This document shows positions 51,996 to 60,929 of a stretch of DNA of 64,000 bases, piece by piece. The notes below the pieces were generated by a model. The model saw nothing but the letters and a program-made list of their open reading frames with translations. It ran no database searches and was not told where the DNA came from. How positions within the stretch are numbered: position 1 is the stretch's first letter; each line of letters begins with the position of its first letter. Source of the stretch: Paenibacillus_S vulneris (lineage in GTDB: Bacteria; Bacillota; Bacilli; Paenibacillales; NBRC-103111); assembly GCF_039543185.1 (NCBI RefSeq), contig NZ_BAABJG010000015.1, positions 496,001 through 560,000 on the forward strand. The letters are read 5' to 3'. The translations under genes were made by a program, and so were the position numbers.

Positions 51996-53897
51996 TCAAT
52001 TTATCTCGTTTAGACTAATATCTTCGCCCTTTTCCGCATAATACTGAGCCTGTGCGTTCCATAGCTCAAAATATTTCCCAGTCGAATTCTTAAGTAATTC
52101 AAGATGTGTGCCTAATTGTACTAGCTCGCCATCATGAAAAACAGCTATTTTATCACAAAAACGACATGAGGAAAGTCTATGGGATACAAATAAAGCCGTT
52201 TTACATCCAATCATTTCGTTAAATTTTGAATACACTTCAAATTCGGATATGGGGTCGAGGGCAGCGGTAGGCTCATCCAGCACAACGATTGGAGCATCCT
52301 TGTAGATGGCGCGTGCCAATGCGATCTTCTGCTCCTCGCCGCCTGAAATATCGATTCCGTGCTCTTCAAAGCTTTTGTAAATAGATTGTTCTATCGTGAA
52401 TGGGAGTTCACGTACTTTATCGGCAATTCCCACCTTTTCAAGAGACCGCCAAACTTTTTCTTCCTCGTATTCCTTCGACACCCCCACATTTTGCCCTATT
52501 GGAAAAGCAAGCAGCTGAAAATCCTGGAACACCACTGAAAAGAGGCTTACATAGGCGTTATAATCATACTTTTTTATGTCTTTTCCATTAAGTGTGATGT
52601 ACCCTGATTCCGGATTGTACAGCCGGCAAAGTAATTTAATCATGGTTGATTTGCCGGAACCATTCATTCCTACGATCGCAGTGCGGCTGTTTGGCATTAG
52701 TTTTAATGACAGGTTTTTCAGCGCATATTCTTCACTAGACGAATAACGGAAGCTGACATTATGAAATTCAAACTCCCATCCTGTATCCGATAGGACAGGA
52801 ATTTCGGTGCCTTCTTGCATTTCTGAAGGTAAATCAACAAATTCGTATAGCAATTCAAGATAATTATTGTTGCTTCTTATTTTGGAAAGCGAAACCGAAA
52901 GACTTCCAACTGCACCAACTAGCTTGAATATCGCGGCGTAACTCTGTGTAACACTTCCAAGACTGATCGTACCGGAGAGAGCTTTGAGTCCTATAAAAAT
53001 ATATATAAACCCTCCTATTAAAGCCGAGATCGCAGAATTAAGGCTGAGATATTTTTGATTCAGGCTGTATGTGCCATTCACAATGTTCAACCAGGGCAAG
53101 CGTCCCTTAGAAAGTACTTCCTCTATAATAAGCTTCCGCTGATCAAAAATTCGCACATCCTTACCGGCCTGGTCATCTTCTAAGTAAAAATAATTATAAT
53201 ACGCGATGTACCCGTTAATTTTTGCCCCGTCTTGAAACAACTCAAATTCTTTCTTTTTAGCTGTCCTCGAATTTTTTACTGTAAGGGCAATGCAAACTAC
53301 GATTCCTACAATCAGCACTAAGGAAAACCATATCGAATTCACTACGCCTGTTATACCACTGCCTGCAGCAGCGGTTGCTGTTATGGCCTCAGATGCAATC
53401 AAGATAGCCATTATTATTGAAATTGTACTTTCAACAATAGATGCTGCATAGCCAAGGATAGCAGTAATCCCTCCTCCCGCAGCAGACATATTCCCCATAA
53501 TTTTTTCTCGCAGCTCTGTACATTTCGGATCCTCCAGCTTTGTAAAATCCATTGTCAGGTTTTTATCATTAAGAAAATGTTCAAACTGCGCTTCAAACAT
53601 CCCGCTCCTGATCATTAATTTTTTCGATATCCATTCAGAGAGTACGGTCATCAGTAGTGTCCCGCCGACCGTTATCCCCACGTAGAGGGTAAGTAAGTGC
53701 AGATTTCTGCTTCCCAGCAATTCGTCAATGATTACAGCCAGCATGTAGATGGATAGGTAAGGAATCATGGCGTTAATAAATGACTTTATCATCGTCAGCT
53801 CTAAATACCTCGGTGAAATCTGACTGATCATAGAACAACCGCGCTTTATTAATTGCAGATCTTTTTTTAACCTTCTTTTTCCCGATTCCTTTTTCAA
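51996..53897 (-). CDS. ABC exporter half-transporter, subunit 2
   Basis: A 633-residue fusion of a six-helix membrane domain (about 35-330) and an ATPase (about 385-610): Walker A GMNGSGKST, signature variant SGGEEQK, Walker B IVVLDEPTAALDP, H-loop VSHR. It overlaps the upstream half-transporter by 4 bp, so the pair is a heterodimer. The SGGExQK variant is found in peptide exporter clusters of Firmicutes. No C39 peptidase domain is present, so any peptide cargo would be processed elsewhere. Confidence 0.9.
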   Translation of the reverse strand: MKKESGKRRLKKDLQLIKRGCSMISQISPRYLELTMIKSFINAMIPYLSIYMLAVIIDELLGSRNLHLLTLYVGITVGGTLLMTVLSEWISKKLMIRSGMFEAQFEHFLNDKNLTMDFTKLEDPKCTELREKIMGNMSAAGGGITAILGYAASIVESTISIIMAILIASEAITATAAAGSGITGVVNSIWFSLVLIVGIVVCIALTVKNSRTAKKKEFELFQDGAKINGYIAYYNYFYLEDDQAGKDVRIFDQRKLIIEEVLSKGRLPWLNIVNGTYSLNQKYLSLNSAISALIGGFIYIFIGLKALSGTISLGSVTQSYAAIFKLVGAVGSLSVSLSKIRSNNNYLELLYEFVDLPSEMQEGTEIPVLSDTGWEFEFHNVSFRYSSSEEYALKNLSLKLMPNSRTAIVGMNGSGKSTMIKLLCRLYNPESGYITLNGKDIKKYDYNAYVSLFSVVFQDFQLLAFPIGQNVGVSKEYEEEKVWRSLEKVGIADKVRELPFTIEQSIYKSFEEHGIDISGGEEQKIALARAIYKDAPIVVLDEPTAALDPISEFEVYSKFNEMIGCKTALFVSHRLSSCRFCDKIAVFHDGELVQLGTHLELLKNSTGKYFELWNAQAQYYAEKGEDISLNEIN

Positions 53898-55726
53898 CTT
53901 GCTGCCTCCTCTACGCTGTTTTTGTAATACTGGCTCTGGATATCAAAGATTTCCTTATATCTTCCGCTTAGTGCCATAAGCTCATCATGCGTTCCAGCCT
54001 CCGCAATTGTTTTACCGCTAATAAGTATGATTCTGTCACAAAAGCGTGTCGAAGAAAGCCTGTGAGATATATAAATGGCTGTTTTGTTTGCGGTCAGCTC
54101 ATCATATTTGAGGTACATGCGATTCTCAGCTATCGGATCAAGTGCTGCTGTCGGCTCGTCAAGAATGATCAACGGGGCATCCTTGTATAGCGCACGTGCC
54201 AACATGAGCTTCTGGTTTTCTCCTCCCGAAAGATCAACACCATGATCCGTCACGGAAGGTACAAGCTGTGTGCGAAAACCATCCGGTAAGCTTTCGATTT
54301 TATCTTTGATGTCTGCTAGCTCAGTACATTTATAAAGTTTATCCCAGTCGATTTCATTGTCTGAACAGAAGGTAATATTTTGGGCAATGCTCACGGGCAG
54401 CAAACACACATTCTGAAACACAGCAGTAATCAGAGAATAATATTCGTCTCTGTTAAATTCCTTTATATCGATTCCGTTCATAAGGACACGTCCTGAAACC
54501 GGTTCCAGGAGCCCGCAAATTAGTTTTACTAATGTTGTCTTGCCCGCTCCATTTGTGCCTACAACCGCTAGCCGCTCGCCTTTATGGATTTTCAAGTTTA
54601 TATTATCAAGAATAAGTTCATCGCTGCCTTCATATTTGAAGCTGACATTTTCAAGCACGATTTCAACGGGCTCACCATTAGGCGGAAGCGATACCCCCTC
54701 ATTTCTTTTCATTTTATCGCTCATATCCATCAAATACCGATAATCATCCACCTTATAATTTGCTGATGAAAGTTTCCCGATTCTGCTGACTATTTGTTCA
54801 AGCCATTGTCCGAATCCTGTTATTGCCCCAAAATAAAGCACAAAATCTCCAATAGAGATCTCTTGAATAAGGATCTTCCCTATTAGAAAAATGTACGCAC
54901 CTCCATTTCGCACAAAAATGAATAGAGCTTCCAACAGCAGCTGTGTATAATACTTCGATGCGATCCTTTTCTGCCAACTGTATTTTTCTTGCATCATAAA
55001 CTCCGACATGCCGTTGATCCAGGGCTTCATGTTATAAATCCGGATATCTTTTGCTATAGAACTATTACTTGTTCGGCTGATAACATAGTCAAGCTTACGA
55101 TCGATCTTTGCACGTTCATCTTTGGTTTTGTGCTGCCATTTTTCTATATATAAAACAAGGAATACATCGACAGCGTAACTCAGCATAAGCAAAAGGATGA
55201 TAATGGGATTAAGTATGAGTAAAATAGTACAGAAAGAAACAAATCCAAAAATGCTTTTAATCAGTTCGACAAAATGCGGGTAAAATGAAACCATATTCAC
55301 ATTGATATTCCTGTTTAACGCTTGGTGGGAACGTTCAATTATTGTTTTTCCTGCCGGGGATGCGAAAAGAGGATAATCCATATCAACAATTTTCCATGTT
55401 TTTTTAACGTAGAAATGCAAATTCCAAATTCTCACAGAGCTCATGAATAGGCTTTGTTCAGTATAATAGCTGACATACATCAGAACCATCATAGCCATCG
55501 ACAATAAGCTTAGATGTATAACGAATTCATAAGCGGGAACAGAATTCACAATGGCATCAAGCACAATTTTGGGAATCCATATTCCTAGGAAAGCTACTGC
55601 AATATCTGCAGGAATTCTAATAAACGGGACAAAGACTCCCATCTTTTCGAAACCCCACTGCTCGCGAATCATAAATATCAAATTGCTAATAAACCCGTAT
55701 GAGTTCTTTTGTTTATTATTTTCCAT
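53894..55726 (-). CDS. ABC exporter half-transporter, subunit 1
   Basis: A 610-residue half-transporter: six membrane helices (about 25-330) and an ATPase with Walker A GTNGAGKTT, signature SGGENQK, Walker B LIILDEPTAALDP and H-loop ISHRLSS. First of two overlapping genes. Both halves keep the catalytic glutamate after Walker B, so no degenerate site is obvious. The ribosome site GGGAGC precedes the ATG. Cargo unknown; a 20-codon ORF lies just upstream. Confidence 0.9.
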   Translation of the reverse strand: MENNKQKNSYGFISNLIFMIREQWGFEKMGVFVPFIRIPADIAVAFLGIWIPKIVLDAIVNSVPAYEFVIHLSLLSMAMMVLMYVSYYTEQSLFMSSVRIWNLHFYVKKTWKIVDMDYPLFASPAGKTIIERSHQALNRNINVNMVSFYPHFVELIKSIFGFVSFCTILLILNPIIILLLMLSYAVDVFLVLYIEKWQHKTKDERAKIDRKLDYVISRTSNSSIAKDIRIYNMKPWINGMSEFMMQEKYSWQKRIASKYYTQLLLEALFIFVRNGGAYIFLIGKILIQEISIGDFVLYFGAITGFGQWLEQIVSRIGKLSSANYKVDDYRYLMDMSDKMKRNEGVSLPPNGEPVEIVLENVSFKYEGSDELILDNINLKIHKGERLAVVGTNGAGKTTLVKLICGLLEPVSGRVLMNGIDIKEFNRDEYYSLITAVFQNVCLLPVSIAQNITFCSDNEIDWDKLYKCTELADIKDKIESLPDGFRTQLVPSVTDHGVDLSGGENQKLMLARALYKDAPLIILDEPTAALDPIAENRMYLKYDELTANKTAIYISHRLSSTRFCDRIILISGKTIAEAGTHDELMALSGRYKEIFDIQSQYYKNSVEEAAS

Positions 55727-55741
55727 ACTCAGCTCCCTTAT

Positions 55742-55804
55742 TTATTCTTTCGTTTTTAAACCTTTAGTCCAATCTTCAAAGTAAATGCTTCTCCTTTCGA
55801 TCAT
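55742..55804 (-). CDS. 20-codon ORF upstream of the ABC exporter
   Basis: MIERRSIYFEDWTKGLKTKE, ending 16 bp before the exporter start. The ATG has no clear ribosome site of its own, while a strong AAAGGAG lies inside the ORF at its fifth codon. It may be a leader peptide, a cargo peptide or chance. Confidence 0.25.
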   Translation of the reverse strand: MIERRSIYFEDWTKGLKTKE

Positions 55805-55843
55805 CGATACTTAAATAAAATAAGGGAAATTCAGGAAAAAGTA

Positions 55844-55975
55844 TAGACTTATCATTTTCGATCGGTTATACTACTATTATGGATGGCGAGGTCATCTACG
55901 TTGTATTAAACCGTGTCAAAAACATACATACAAATAAAAGTGCAATGCCTATGGCAACGCACTTTTTTATTTTTT
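55844..55975 (+). ncRNA. Small-RNA-like transcription unit
   Basis: Promoter TAGACT (55844-55849), 17-bp spacer, TATACT (55867-55872); predicted start near 55879. A strong terminator AAAAGTGC/GCACTTTT with nested TGCC/GGCA stem and TTTTATTTTTT ends at about 55975. The RNA would be about 95 nt. A 32-codon ORF (MDGEVIYVVLNRVKNIHTNK...) begins exactly at the predicted start, so leaderless translation is possible but unlikely. Confidence 0.45.
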
Positions 55976-56024
55976 AAACACATTATGGACCAAGTATAAC
56001 CTTAAACAGTCAGGAGCACCCCCA

Positions 56025-56234
56025 TTGAAACGAACGAAGCTCTATAAGGGATTCCGCGAATTAACATCCGAAATCCACCTGTATACGGCTGCTAACGATC
56101 GTACGCCTATTATCGTATTTCGCGGCGATGAGCTAGTCGGCAGCGGCGTTATTAAAGAAATTACGGAGTTGTCCGTGAAGATCCGTGATGAGCGGTATAT
56201 GCGGGCAGCCTGCCGCTTTGTTTACGTGAGATAA
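56025..56234 (+). CDS. Small protein of unknown function
   Basis: A 69-residue basic soluble protein beginning (TTG) MKRTKLYKGFRELTSEIHLY and containing GDELVGSGVIKEI, probably a small beta-barrel. AGGAG precedes the TTG by 9 bp. Not recognised. It follows the small-RNA-like unit but is separated from it by that terminator. Confidence 0.6.
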   Translation: MKRTKLYKGFRELTSEIHLYTAANDRTPIIVFRGDELVGSGVIKEITELSVKIRDERYMRAACRFVYVR

Positions 56235-56349
56235 ACAGAAACACGCGCTAAGGGGCTTCTGGTCCTTCCGGAGACTTGAAGCATTAATCCACGAAAAAAA
56301 GAGTACCAGCGTAAAGCCGATACCCTTCGTCTATCAGGCACATCGTAGT

Positions 56350-56847
56350 TCATTTACTTTCTTCGTCAGCCGAGGGGCCATAAAAGCCTGGCACTGGAAT
56401 ATCAAGCAGCCGCAAATATACCCCGAGCTGCGCACGGTGATGGACCATATGACTTAATCCAAAGGTACGCAGCGCGATCGCCCGCGGTTGGCGCAGGATG
56501 ACATGGTCACCGTGTCGTAAGGTCCATTCCTCCCCGAGTGTTTTCTCGTCGCAATCGGCTAATAGCTCTTCAAGCTTGACAAGGTTCTCATCAAATTCCT
56601 TCAGTACGTCTTCGCGATTCTCCAAAGCTTCCCGGCGGTCCGGTAAAGTTGAGAGATCTAATTCAGCGGAAAGGAAAATCGCGATTTGCCAGTTCACCAG
56701 GTTAACTAAGTGCGTGGATAATCCGCCTAACGTCATTGATTTCATGTGCGGCTTCCAGTTCATATGCTCCTCGGGCAAGCGTTCAAGGATACGGCGTGTA
56801 GCGGCAAGCTCTTGCTTGGCGTCTCCGATAATCAATTGTTTTATCAT
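56350..56847 (-). CDS. DinB-like four-helix metalloprotein
   Basis: A 165-residue protein of the DinB/YfiT superfamily. His ligands are visible in THLVNLVNW (about residue 46), and in LSHMVHHRAQLGVYLRLL (about 133-150), the hallmark third and fourth ligands. Members bind a metal and include thiol-dependent transferases. ATG 56847 has GGAGGAG upstream; the longer frame has no ribosome site. Bordered by an independent UvrA-like gene. Confidence 0.88.
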   Translation of the reverse strand: MIKQLIIGDAKQELAATRRILERLPEEHMNWKPHMKSMTLGGLSTHLVNLVNWQIAIFLSAELDLSTLPDRREALENREDVLKEFDENLVKLEELLADCDEKTLGEEWTLRHGDHVILRQPRAIALRTFGLSHMVHHRAQLGVYLRLLDIPVPGFYGPSADEESK

Positions 56848-56982
56848 AGATTCTTCTCCTCCTTTAATAGGGTTAGCATACACTCGAAACGGCGGTGTTG
56901 TAAATCTCTACAGGATGTTTCACTCTTCTTAATCCAAGTATAAAATCAATCCACTGACAAACCTTGTCAGTTAATGTGGAAT

Positions 56983-59238
56983 TTACCCCAAGTATTTTCC
57001 CGTGATCGATCGCTCCGCATGGATGATCTGCGAAGGTGTACTCTCGAATACCACCTGACCTCCCTTGCTTCCTCCTTCCGGTCCCATATCGATGATCCAA
57101 TCTGCTTGACTGATCACTTCGAGATTGTGCTCGATGACGATCACCGTATTCCCGGCGTCAACGAGGCGGTTCATGATCCCCAGAAGATGACCGATATCTG
57201 ACATATGCAGGCCGGTCGTCGGCTCGTCCATCACATAGATGCTGCCCTTCTTATGCAGCTCGCTTGCCAGCTTGATGCGTTGACATTCCCCGCCCGAGAG
57301 CGTGCTGAGCGGCTGGCCGAGTGTAATATAATTTAGCCCCACATCACACATAGCCTGGAGCTTGCGTACAACCTCTTTTAGCTGAAAAAATTCCAATGCC
57401 TGCTCTACCGTCATCTCCAGCACATCTGCAATTGACTTGCCGTCTAGTTTATATGCAAGCACCTCTTCCTTGAAACGTCTGCCTCCGCATACTTCACAAG
57501 GCAGCTTCAGACTGTCTAGGTATGCCAGGTCTGTATAGACAACTCCCAGCCCTTGGCAATTCTCACAGGCTCCCTTGGAGTTGAAGCTGAATAAGCCTTG
57601 GCTGACCTTGTTCGCGGAAGCAAACGCCTTGCGCACATCATCCATAATGCCTGTATAAGTTGCGGGATTCGAGCGGGTTGACACTCCTACCGCCGATTGA
57701 TCGATGACTATCGCATCCGGATGCTTACCAAGGAATACCTCGTTAATCAGTGTACTCTTGCCCGAGCCGGCGATACCCGTCACTACGGTAAGCACTCCGG
57801 TTGGAATATCCACACTCACGTTCCGAAGGTTGTGAAGTGTGGCATTTTTGATAGTCAGCTTGCCGGATGGCTTCCTGCAGTTGTGCTTCAGCTGGAGCGG
57901 CCGCTTCATATGGGTGCCTGTCAGTGTACCTGACTCCAGCAGGCCTTGAAAGCTTCCTTCATATACGATGGAGCCGCCGCGGCTGCCGGCGTGAGGGCCG
58001 ACGTCGACGATATGATCCGCCGCCTTAATCACATCGGGATCATGCTCGACAACAATCACGGTATTGCCCTTGTCTCGCAGCTTCAAAAGCAATTCGTTTA
58101 ACCGGTGTACATCACGCGGGTGCAGGCCAACGCTCGGCTCATCGAAGATATAAGTGACATCCACCAGACTGCCGCTCAAATGCTTCACCATCTTGACGCG
58201 CTGCGACTCGCCGCCGGACAATGTATCTGTCTCCCGGTCCAGCGTTAAGTAATCAAGTCCGATATCAACCAGATGCTGCAGCCTCTCTGATAGCGACTTG
58301 ACGATTGGAGCGGCGATCGCGTCATCAATCTCCTTAATGACGCGGATCAGATCCCCGACCTCCATGGAGGACAGCTCCGCAATATTGTATCCATTGATTC
58401 TGCAATTGAGCGCGGCCTGACTGAGTCTCGCACCGTGGCAGCTGGGGCAAGTGCCCTCGGTGATAAACGGCGTAACCGTTTGTTGTGTCCGCTCGGACAT
58501 CGTCTTTACATCACGTTTGATATACTTATTAGTAAACTTCTCGATGCAGCCTTCCACCGTAATGTTCATCGTCTTACCGCCGAACTGTGTCGCCACTTTC
58601 TTTGCCTTGCCGTACAGCAGTTGGTCCAGCTCCTCCTCCGGATAATCACTCAGCTTTTTGTCGGGATCGAAGGGCCCTGATTGCACAAGCATCGTCAAAT
58701 CCAAGCTATCCACCGAATAACCGGGGAGCAAGATCGCTCCTTCATTCAATGACTTTGACATGTCAACGGCCTTGCTCATATCGATGCGCAAACTGCGGCC
58801 AATCCCGTTGCACTCGGGACACATGCCTTGCGGATCGTTAAACGAGAACATATGCGCTTGTCCAACATAGGGCTGACCGACTCGGGAAAAGAGCAGACGG
58901 AGAATAGGAGAGATATCGGTTATCGTGCCCATCGTGGAATGAGAACCGCCGCCCAACCGCTTCTGATCCACGATAACAGCCATGCTCAGGTTCTCAATCG
59001 CGTCTGCATCCGGTTGCGGAAAACGCGGCAAAAAGTTGCGGACGAACATGCTGAAGTTTTCATTCAGCAGTCTTTGGGATTCGGCGGCAATAGTATCGAA
59101 TACGATCGATGACTTACCGGAACCAGAAACCCCGGTAAAAATGGTAATCTTCCGTTTGGGAATGCGTAAGGACACATTCTTGAGATTGTTTTCCCTCGCT
59201 CCTGAGATTATGATGTACTCCTGATCAGCTGTGCTCAT
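56983..59238 (-). CDS. UvrA2-like ABC ATPase
   Basis: A 751-residue cytosolic protein, about 190 residues shorter than UvrA because the UvrB-binding region is missing. Two ATPase halves: Walker A GVSGSGKSS (about 36) and GIAGSGKST (about 490), signatures LSGGESQR and LSGGECQR, with zinc modules CPECNGIG, CPSCHGA, CENCQGLG and CEVCGGRR. UvrA2/DrrC-type proteins protect against DNA-binding drugs, possibly by removing them from DNA. Several such paralogs lie near antibiotic genes. Here no producer cluster is seen. Confidence 0.9.
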   Translation of the reverse strand: MSTADQEYIIISGARENNLKNVSLRIPKRKITIFTGVSGSGKSSIVFDTIAAESQRLLNENFSMFVRNFLPRFPQPDADAIENLSMAVIVDQKRLGGGSHSTMGTITDISPILRLLFSRVGQPYVGQAHMFSFNDPQGMCPECNGIGRSLRIDMSKAVDMSKSLNEGAILLPGYSVDSLDLTMLVQSGPFDPDKKLSDYPEEELDQLLYGKAKKVATQFGGKTMNITVEGCIEKFTNKYIKRDVKTMSERTQQTVTPFITEGTCPSCHGARLSQAALNCRINGYNIAELSSMEVGDLIRVIKEIDDAIAAPIVKSLSERLQHLVDIGLDYLTLDRETDTLSGGESQRVKMVKHLSGSLVDVTYIFDEPSVGLHPRDVHRLNELLLKLRDKGNTVIVVEHDPDVIKAADHIVDVGPHAGSRGGSIVYEGSFQGLLESGTLTGTHMKRPLQLKHNCRKPSGKLTIKNATLHNLRNVSVDIPTGVLTVVTGIAGSGKSTLINEVFLGKHPDAIVIDQSAVGVSTRSNPATYTGIMDDVRKAFASANKVSQGLFSFNSKGACENCQGLGVVYTDLAYLDSLKLPCEVCGGRRFKEEVLAYKLDGKSIADVLEMTVEQALEFFQLKEVVRKLQAMCDVGLNYITLGQPLSTLSGGECQRIKLASELHKKGSIYVMDEPTTGLHMSDIGHLLGIMNRLVDAGNTVIVIEHNLEVISQADWIIDMGPEGGSKGGQVVFESTPSQIIHAERSITGKYLG

Positions 59239-59420
59239 GATTCACGCCCTTCCGATATGTTCACTTTTACTTCTATTCACATTGTATCATTCATCGTGTA
59301 CAGATACTTAAGGTCTGTCCATTTTTTACAACTGGATGATTAAGCTGCACACCCCCTCACGTTCTCTATCTTCAATGGATTCACTATTTTGCCCAAAATG
59401 ACAATTGTCCGAAGCAGACA

Positions 59421-59455
59421 TAAACCGGCCTGCATTTTCTCATGCAGCCGGTTTA
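59421..59455 (-). terminator. Hairpin after the SRPBCC gene
   Basis: TAAACCGGC(c)TGCAT / ATGCA-GCCGGTTTA, a stem of about 13 pairs with a one-base bulge, 14 bp beyond the stop at 59469. No clear U run follows on the minus strand, so termination is probable but not certain. Confidence 0.5.
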
Positions 59456-59468
59456 TGATGATCAGGGT

Positions 59469-59891
59469 TTATTGCTCCAAAACCTTTTCAAGCTCGCCGC
59501 ACCATTTTCCCCAGCCATACTTGGCGCCTTCAAGTCCTTGAACATTGGCGAATCCGGTTTGATCGAGATGAAGGTTTACCTTTCCGTTCCCTAAATCCTG
59601 AAGTGTCCAGGTGACCGTGTGTTTCTCCCCTCCGCTGGCCCAAGTATAGGACAAACGGTTTGGTGCTTCCACGATAAGCACTTCGCCGTCAATAATTCCA
59701 TTCCACCATTCAGTCGGCTGAGTGCGAAACTGAAAACGGTGTCCTACGATAGGTTTAAAATCATTTTCCATTGCCTGACCTGAGTGGATATTGACCACCC
59801 ATTTGGCAAGCTTGCTTGAATCGGTTAAAGCGGACCAAAGCTTCTCGATCGTTGTCGTGTATTGAAAATCTAACGCTAATGCTAAACTCAT
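59469..59891 (-). CDS. SRPBCC (AHSA1-type) protein
   Basis: A 140-residue START/Bet v1-like ligand-binding protein with TTTIEKLWSALTDSSKLAKW at the start and GWGKWCGELEKVLEQ at the end, both typical of the AHSA1 family. ATG 59891 overlaps the ArsR stop (ATGA) and follows GAGGAGG. ArsR + SRPBCC pairs are a standard arrangement in Firmicutes; the protein may bind a hydrophobic ligand or act in stress response. Confidence 0.9.
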   Translation of the reverse strand: MSLALALDFQYTTTIEKLWSALTDSSKLAKWVVNIHSGQAMENDFKPIVGHRFQFRTQPTEWWNGIIDGEVLIVEAPNRLSYTWASGGEKHTVTWTLQDLGNGKVNLHLDQTGFANVQGLEGAKYGWGKWCGELEKVLEQ

Positions 59892-60217
59892 TCCTCTTCC
59901 TCCTCTAATAGTTGGTTTAAACGAAGCATATTCATACTCCAGAACCTGCTGTAAAAAGCGACCCAATCTTGAATTTCTCTGAGTGGAGCGGCATTAAGCC
60001 TAAATCGTGTTTCTCTGCCGACTTTTCGGTCATGTACCAACCCGGCTTCTTTCAGGATGGTCAAATGCTTGGATACCGCGGTACGACCCATTTGAAAATG
60101 CGACGTTAATTCGTGAAGCGGTATCTCCCCGGCCTCTGCTATTAAACGAATGAGCTGGCGCCTGGTTGGATCTGCAATCGCGTCAAACACATCCCGCGAA
60201 TGGTTGTTATCGCTCAT
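59888..60217 (-). CDS. ArsR family regulator
   Basis: A 109-residue winged-helix repressor: IADPTRRQLIRLIAEAG, LTSHFQMGRTAVSKHLTILKEAGLV and the wing GRETRFRLN. No metal-binding cysteine motif, so a non-metal ArsR of the SRPBCC-associated type. It overlaps the SRPBCC gene by 4 bp. The palindrome inside the DoxX promoter upstream is a candidate operator. Confidence 0.92.
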   Translation of the reverse strand: MSDNNHSRDVFDAIADPTRRQLIRLIAEAGEIPLHELTSHFQMGRTAVSKHLTILKEAGLVHDRKVGRETRFRLNAAPLREIQDWVAFYSRFWSMNMLRLNQLLEEEEE

Positions 60218-60307
60218 AGCACCCCCTCCAAAATCGTATTTTCTGTGTAGTAATCAATGGTAGATACAAAGGGATAGCCGTTTTATTTCACCTCCCATTT
60301 AAAGTAT

Positions 60308-60721
60308 TCAGCTCTTCGGACGCAGCGCCCACGAGGCAATATTTAAGGCAGCGTATGAAAGCGGGAGGATAATATGAAACCCGTAATCACCATAGTCGTT
60401 AGCAAATGCATGAGATAAAGCCGCACCCGTCATGAGAAAGAAGATGCCTGCATGAACCCATTCTTTAAGCCGAGGAAAACCTGGCACGACAAGACCGATG
60501 GCTCCAAGCACTTTCCAGACCCCAAGAATGGTCAAAATGTATACAGGGTAACCAAGACTCGTCACTAACTCGATGTTACCTCCATATTGCATCAATTGTC
60601 CGATACCGCTTAACATAACTGCTGCAGCTAGCAATAAGGTGACTGACCAGTAAGCAATTATTTTTCCTCGGGGCTGGGTTTCTACTCTCACTATTGTTTG
60701 CGCACCGATAACATTACTCAT
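60308..60721 (-). CDS. DoxX-like membrane protein
   Basis: A 137-residue protein with four membrane helices (about 22-42, 55-75, 82-100, 108-125), the DoxX_2 pattern with VWKVLGAIGLVVPG and AGIFFLMTGAALSHAFANDYG. Family members are involved in redox and thiol stress; no precise role. ATG 60721 follows GGAGGAGG. It is the first gene before ArsR and SRPBCC (90-bp gap) and has a near-consensus promoter. Confidence 0.88.
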   Translation of the reverse strand: MSNVIGAQTIVRVETQPRGKIIAYWSVTLLLAAAVMLSGIGQLMQYGGNIELVTSLGYPVYILTILGVWKVLGAIGLVVPGFPRLKEWVHAGIFFLMTGAALSHAFANDYGDYGFHIILPLSYAALNIASWALRPKS

Positions 60722-60819
60722 TTGTATCCTCCTCCTAATGATTTTCAATCGAAACGAGTTCAGGCTTCAAGCTTTTCAAATGACAAACTGCCAATTGGAC
60801 ACCATTTAGTGACACTTTG

Positions 60820-60849
60820 ATTATATGACACCTTTTGGTGTCGTGTCAA
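60820..60849 (-). promoter_or_regulatory. Consensus promoter with palindrome in the spacer
   Basis: Minus strand TTGACA (60844-60849), 18-bp spacer, TATAAT (60820-60825). The spacer contains the perfect inverted repeat GACACC-AAAA-GGTGTC, and further GACAC half-sites lie at 60798 and 60811. A strong promoter under tight repression is expected. Confidence 0.75.
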
Positions 60850-60885
60850 TAGCGTTTATAAATGAGGATTTTTATAACAAAAAAT

Positions 60886-60926
60886 AACCCAATCCCCAGA
60901 AAAAAGCGCTTCTGAAGAATCGGGTT
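60886..60926. terminator. Long imperfect hairpin terminator
   Basis: AACCC-a-AT / AT-c-GGGTT outer stem with an inner CCAGAA/TTCTG stem; the minus strand continues with ATTTTTTG. It would end transcription of the relic region to its right. Confidence 0.5.
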
Positions 60927-60929
60927 TCA

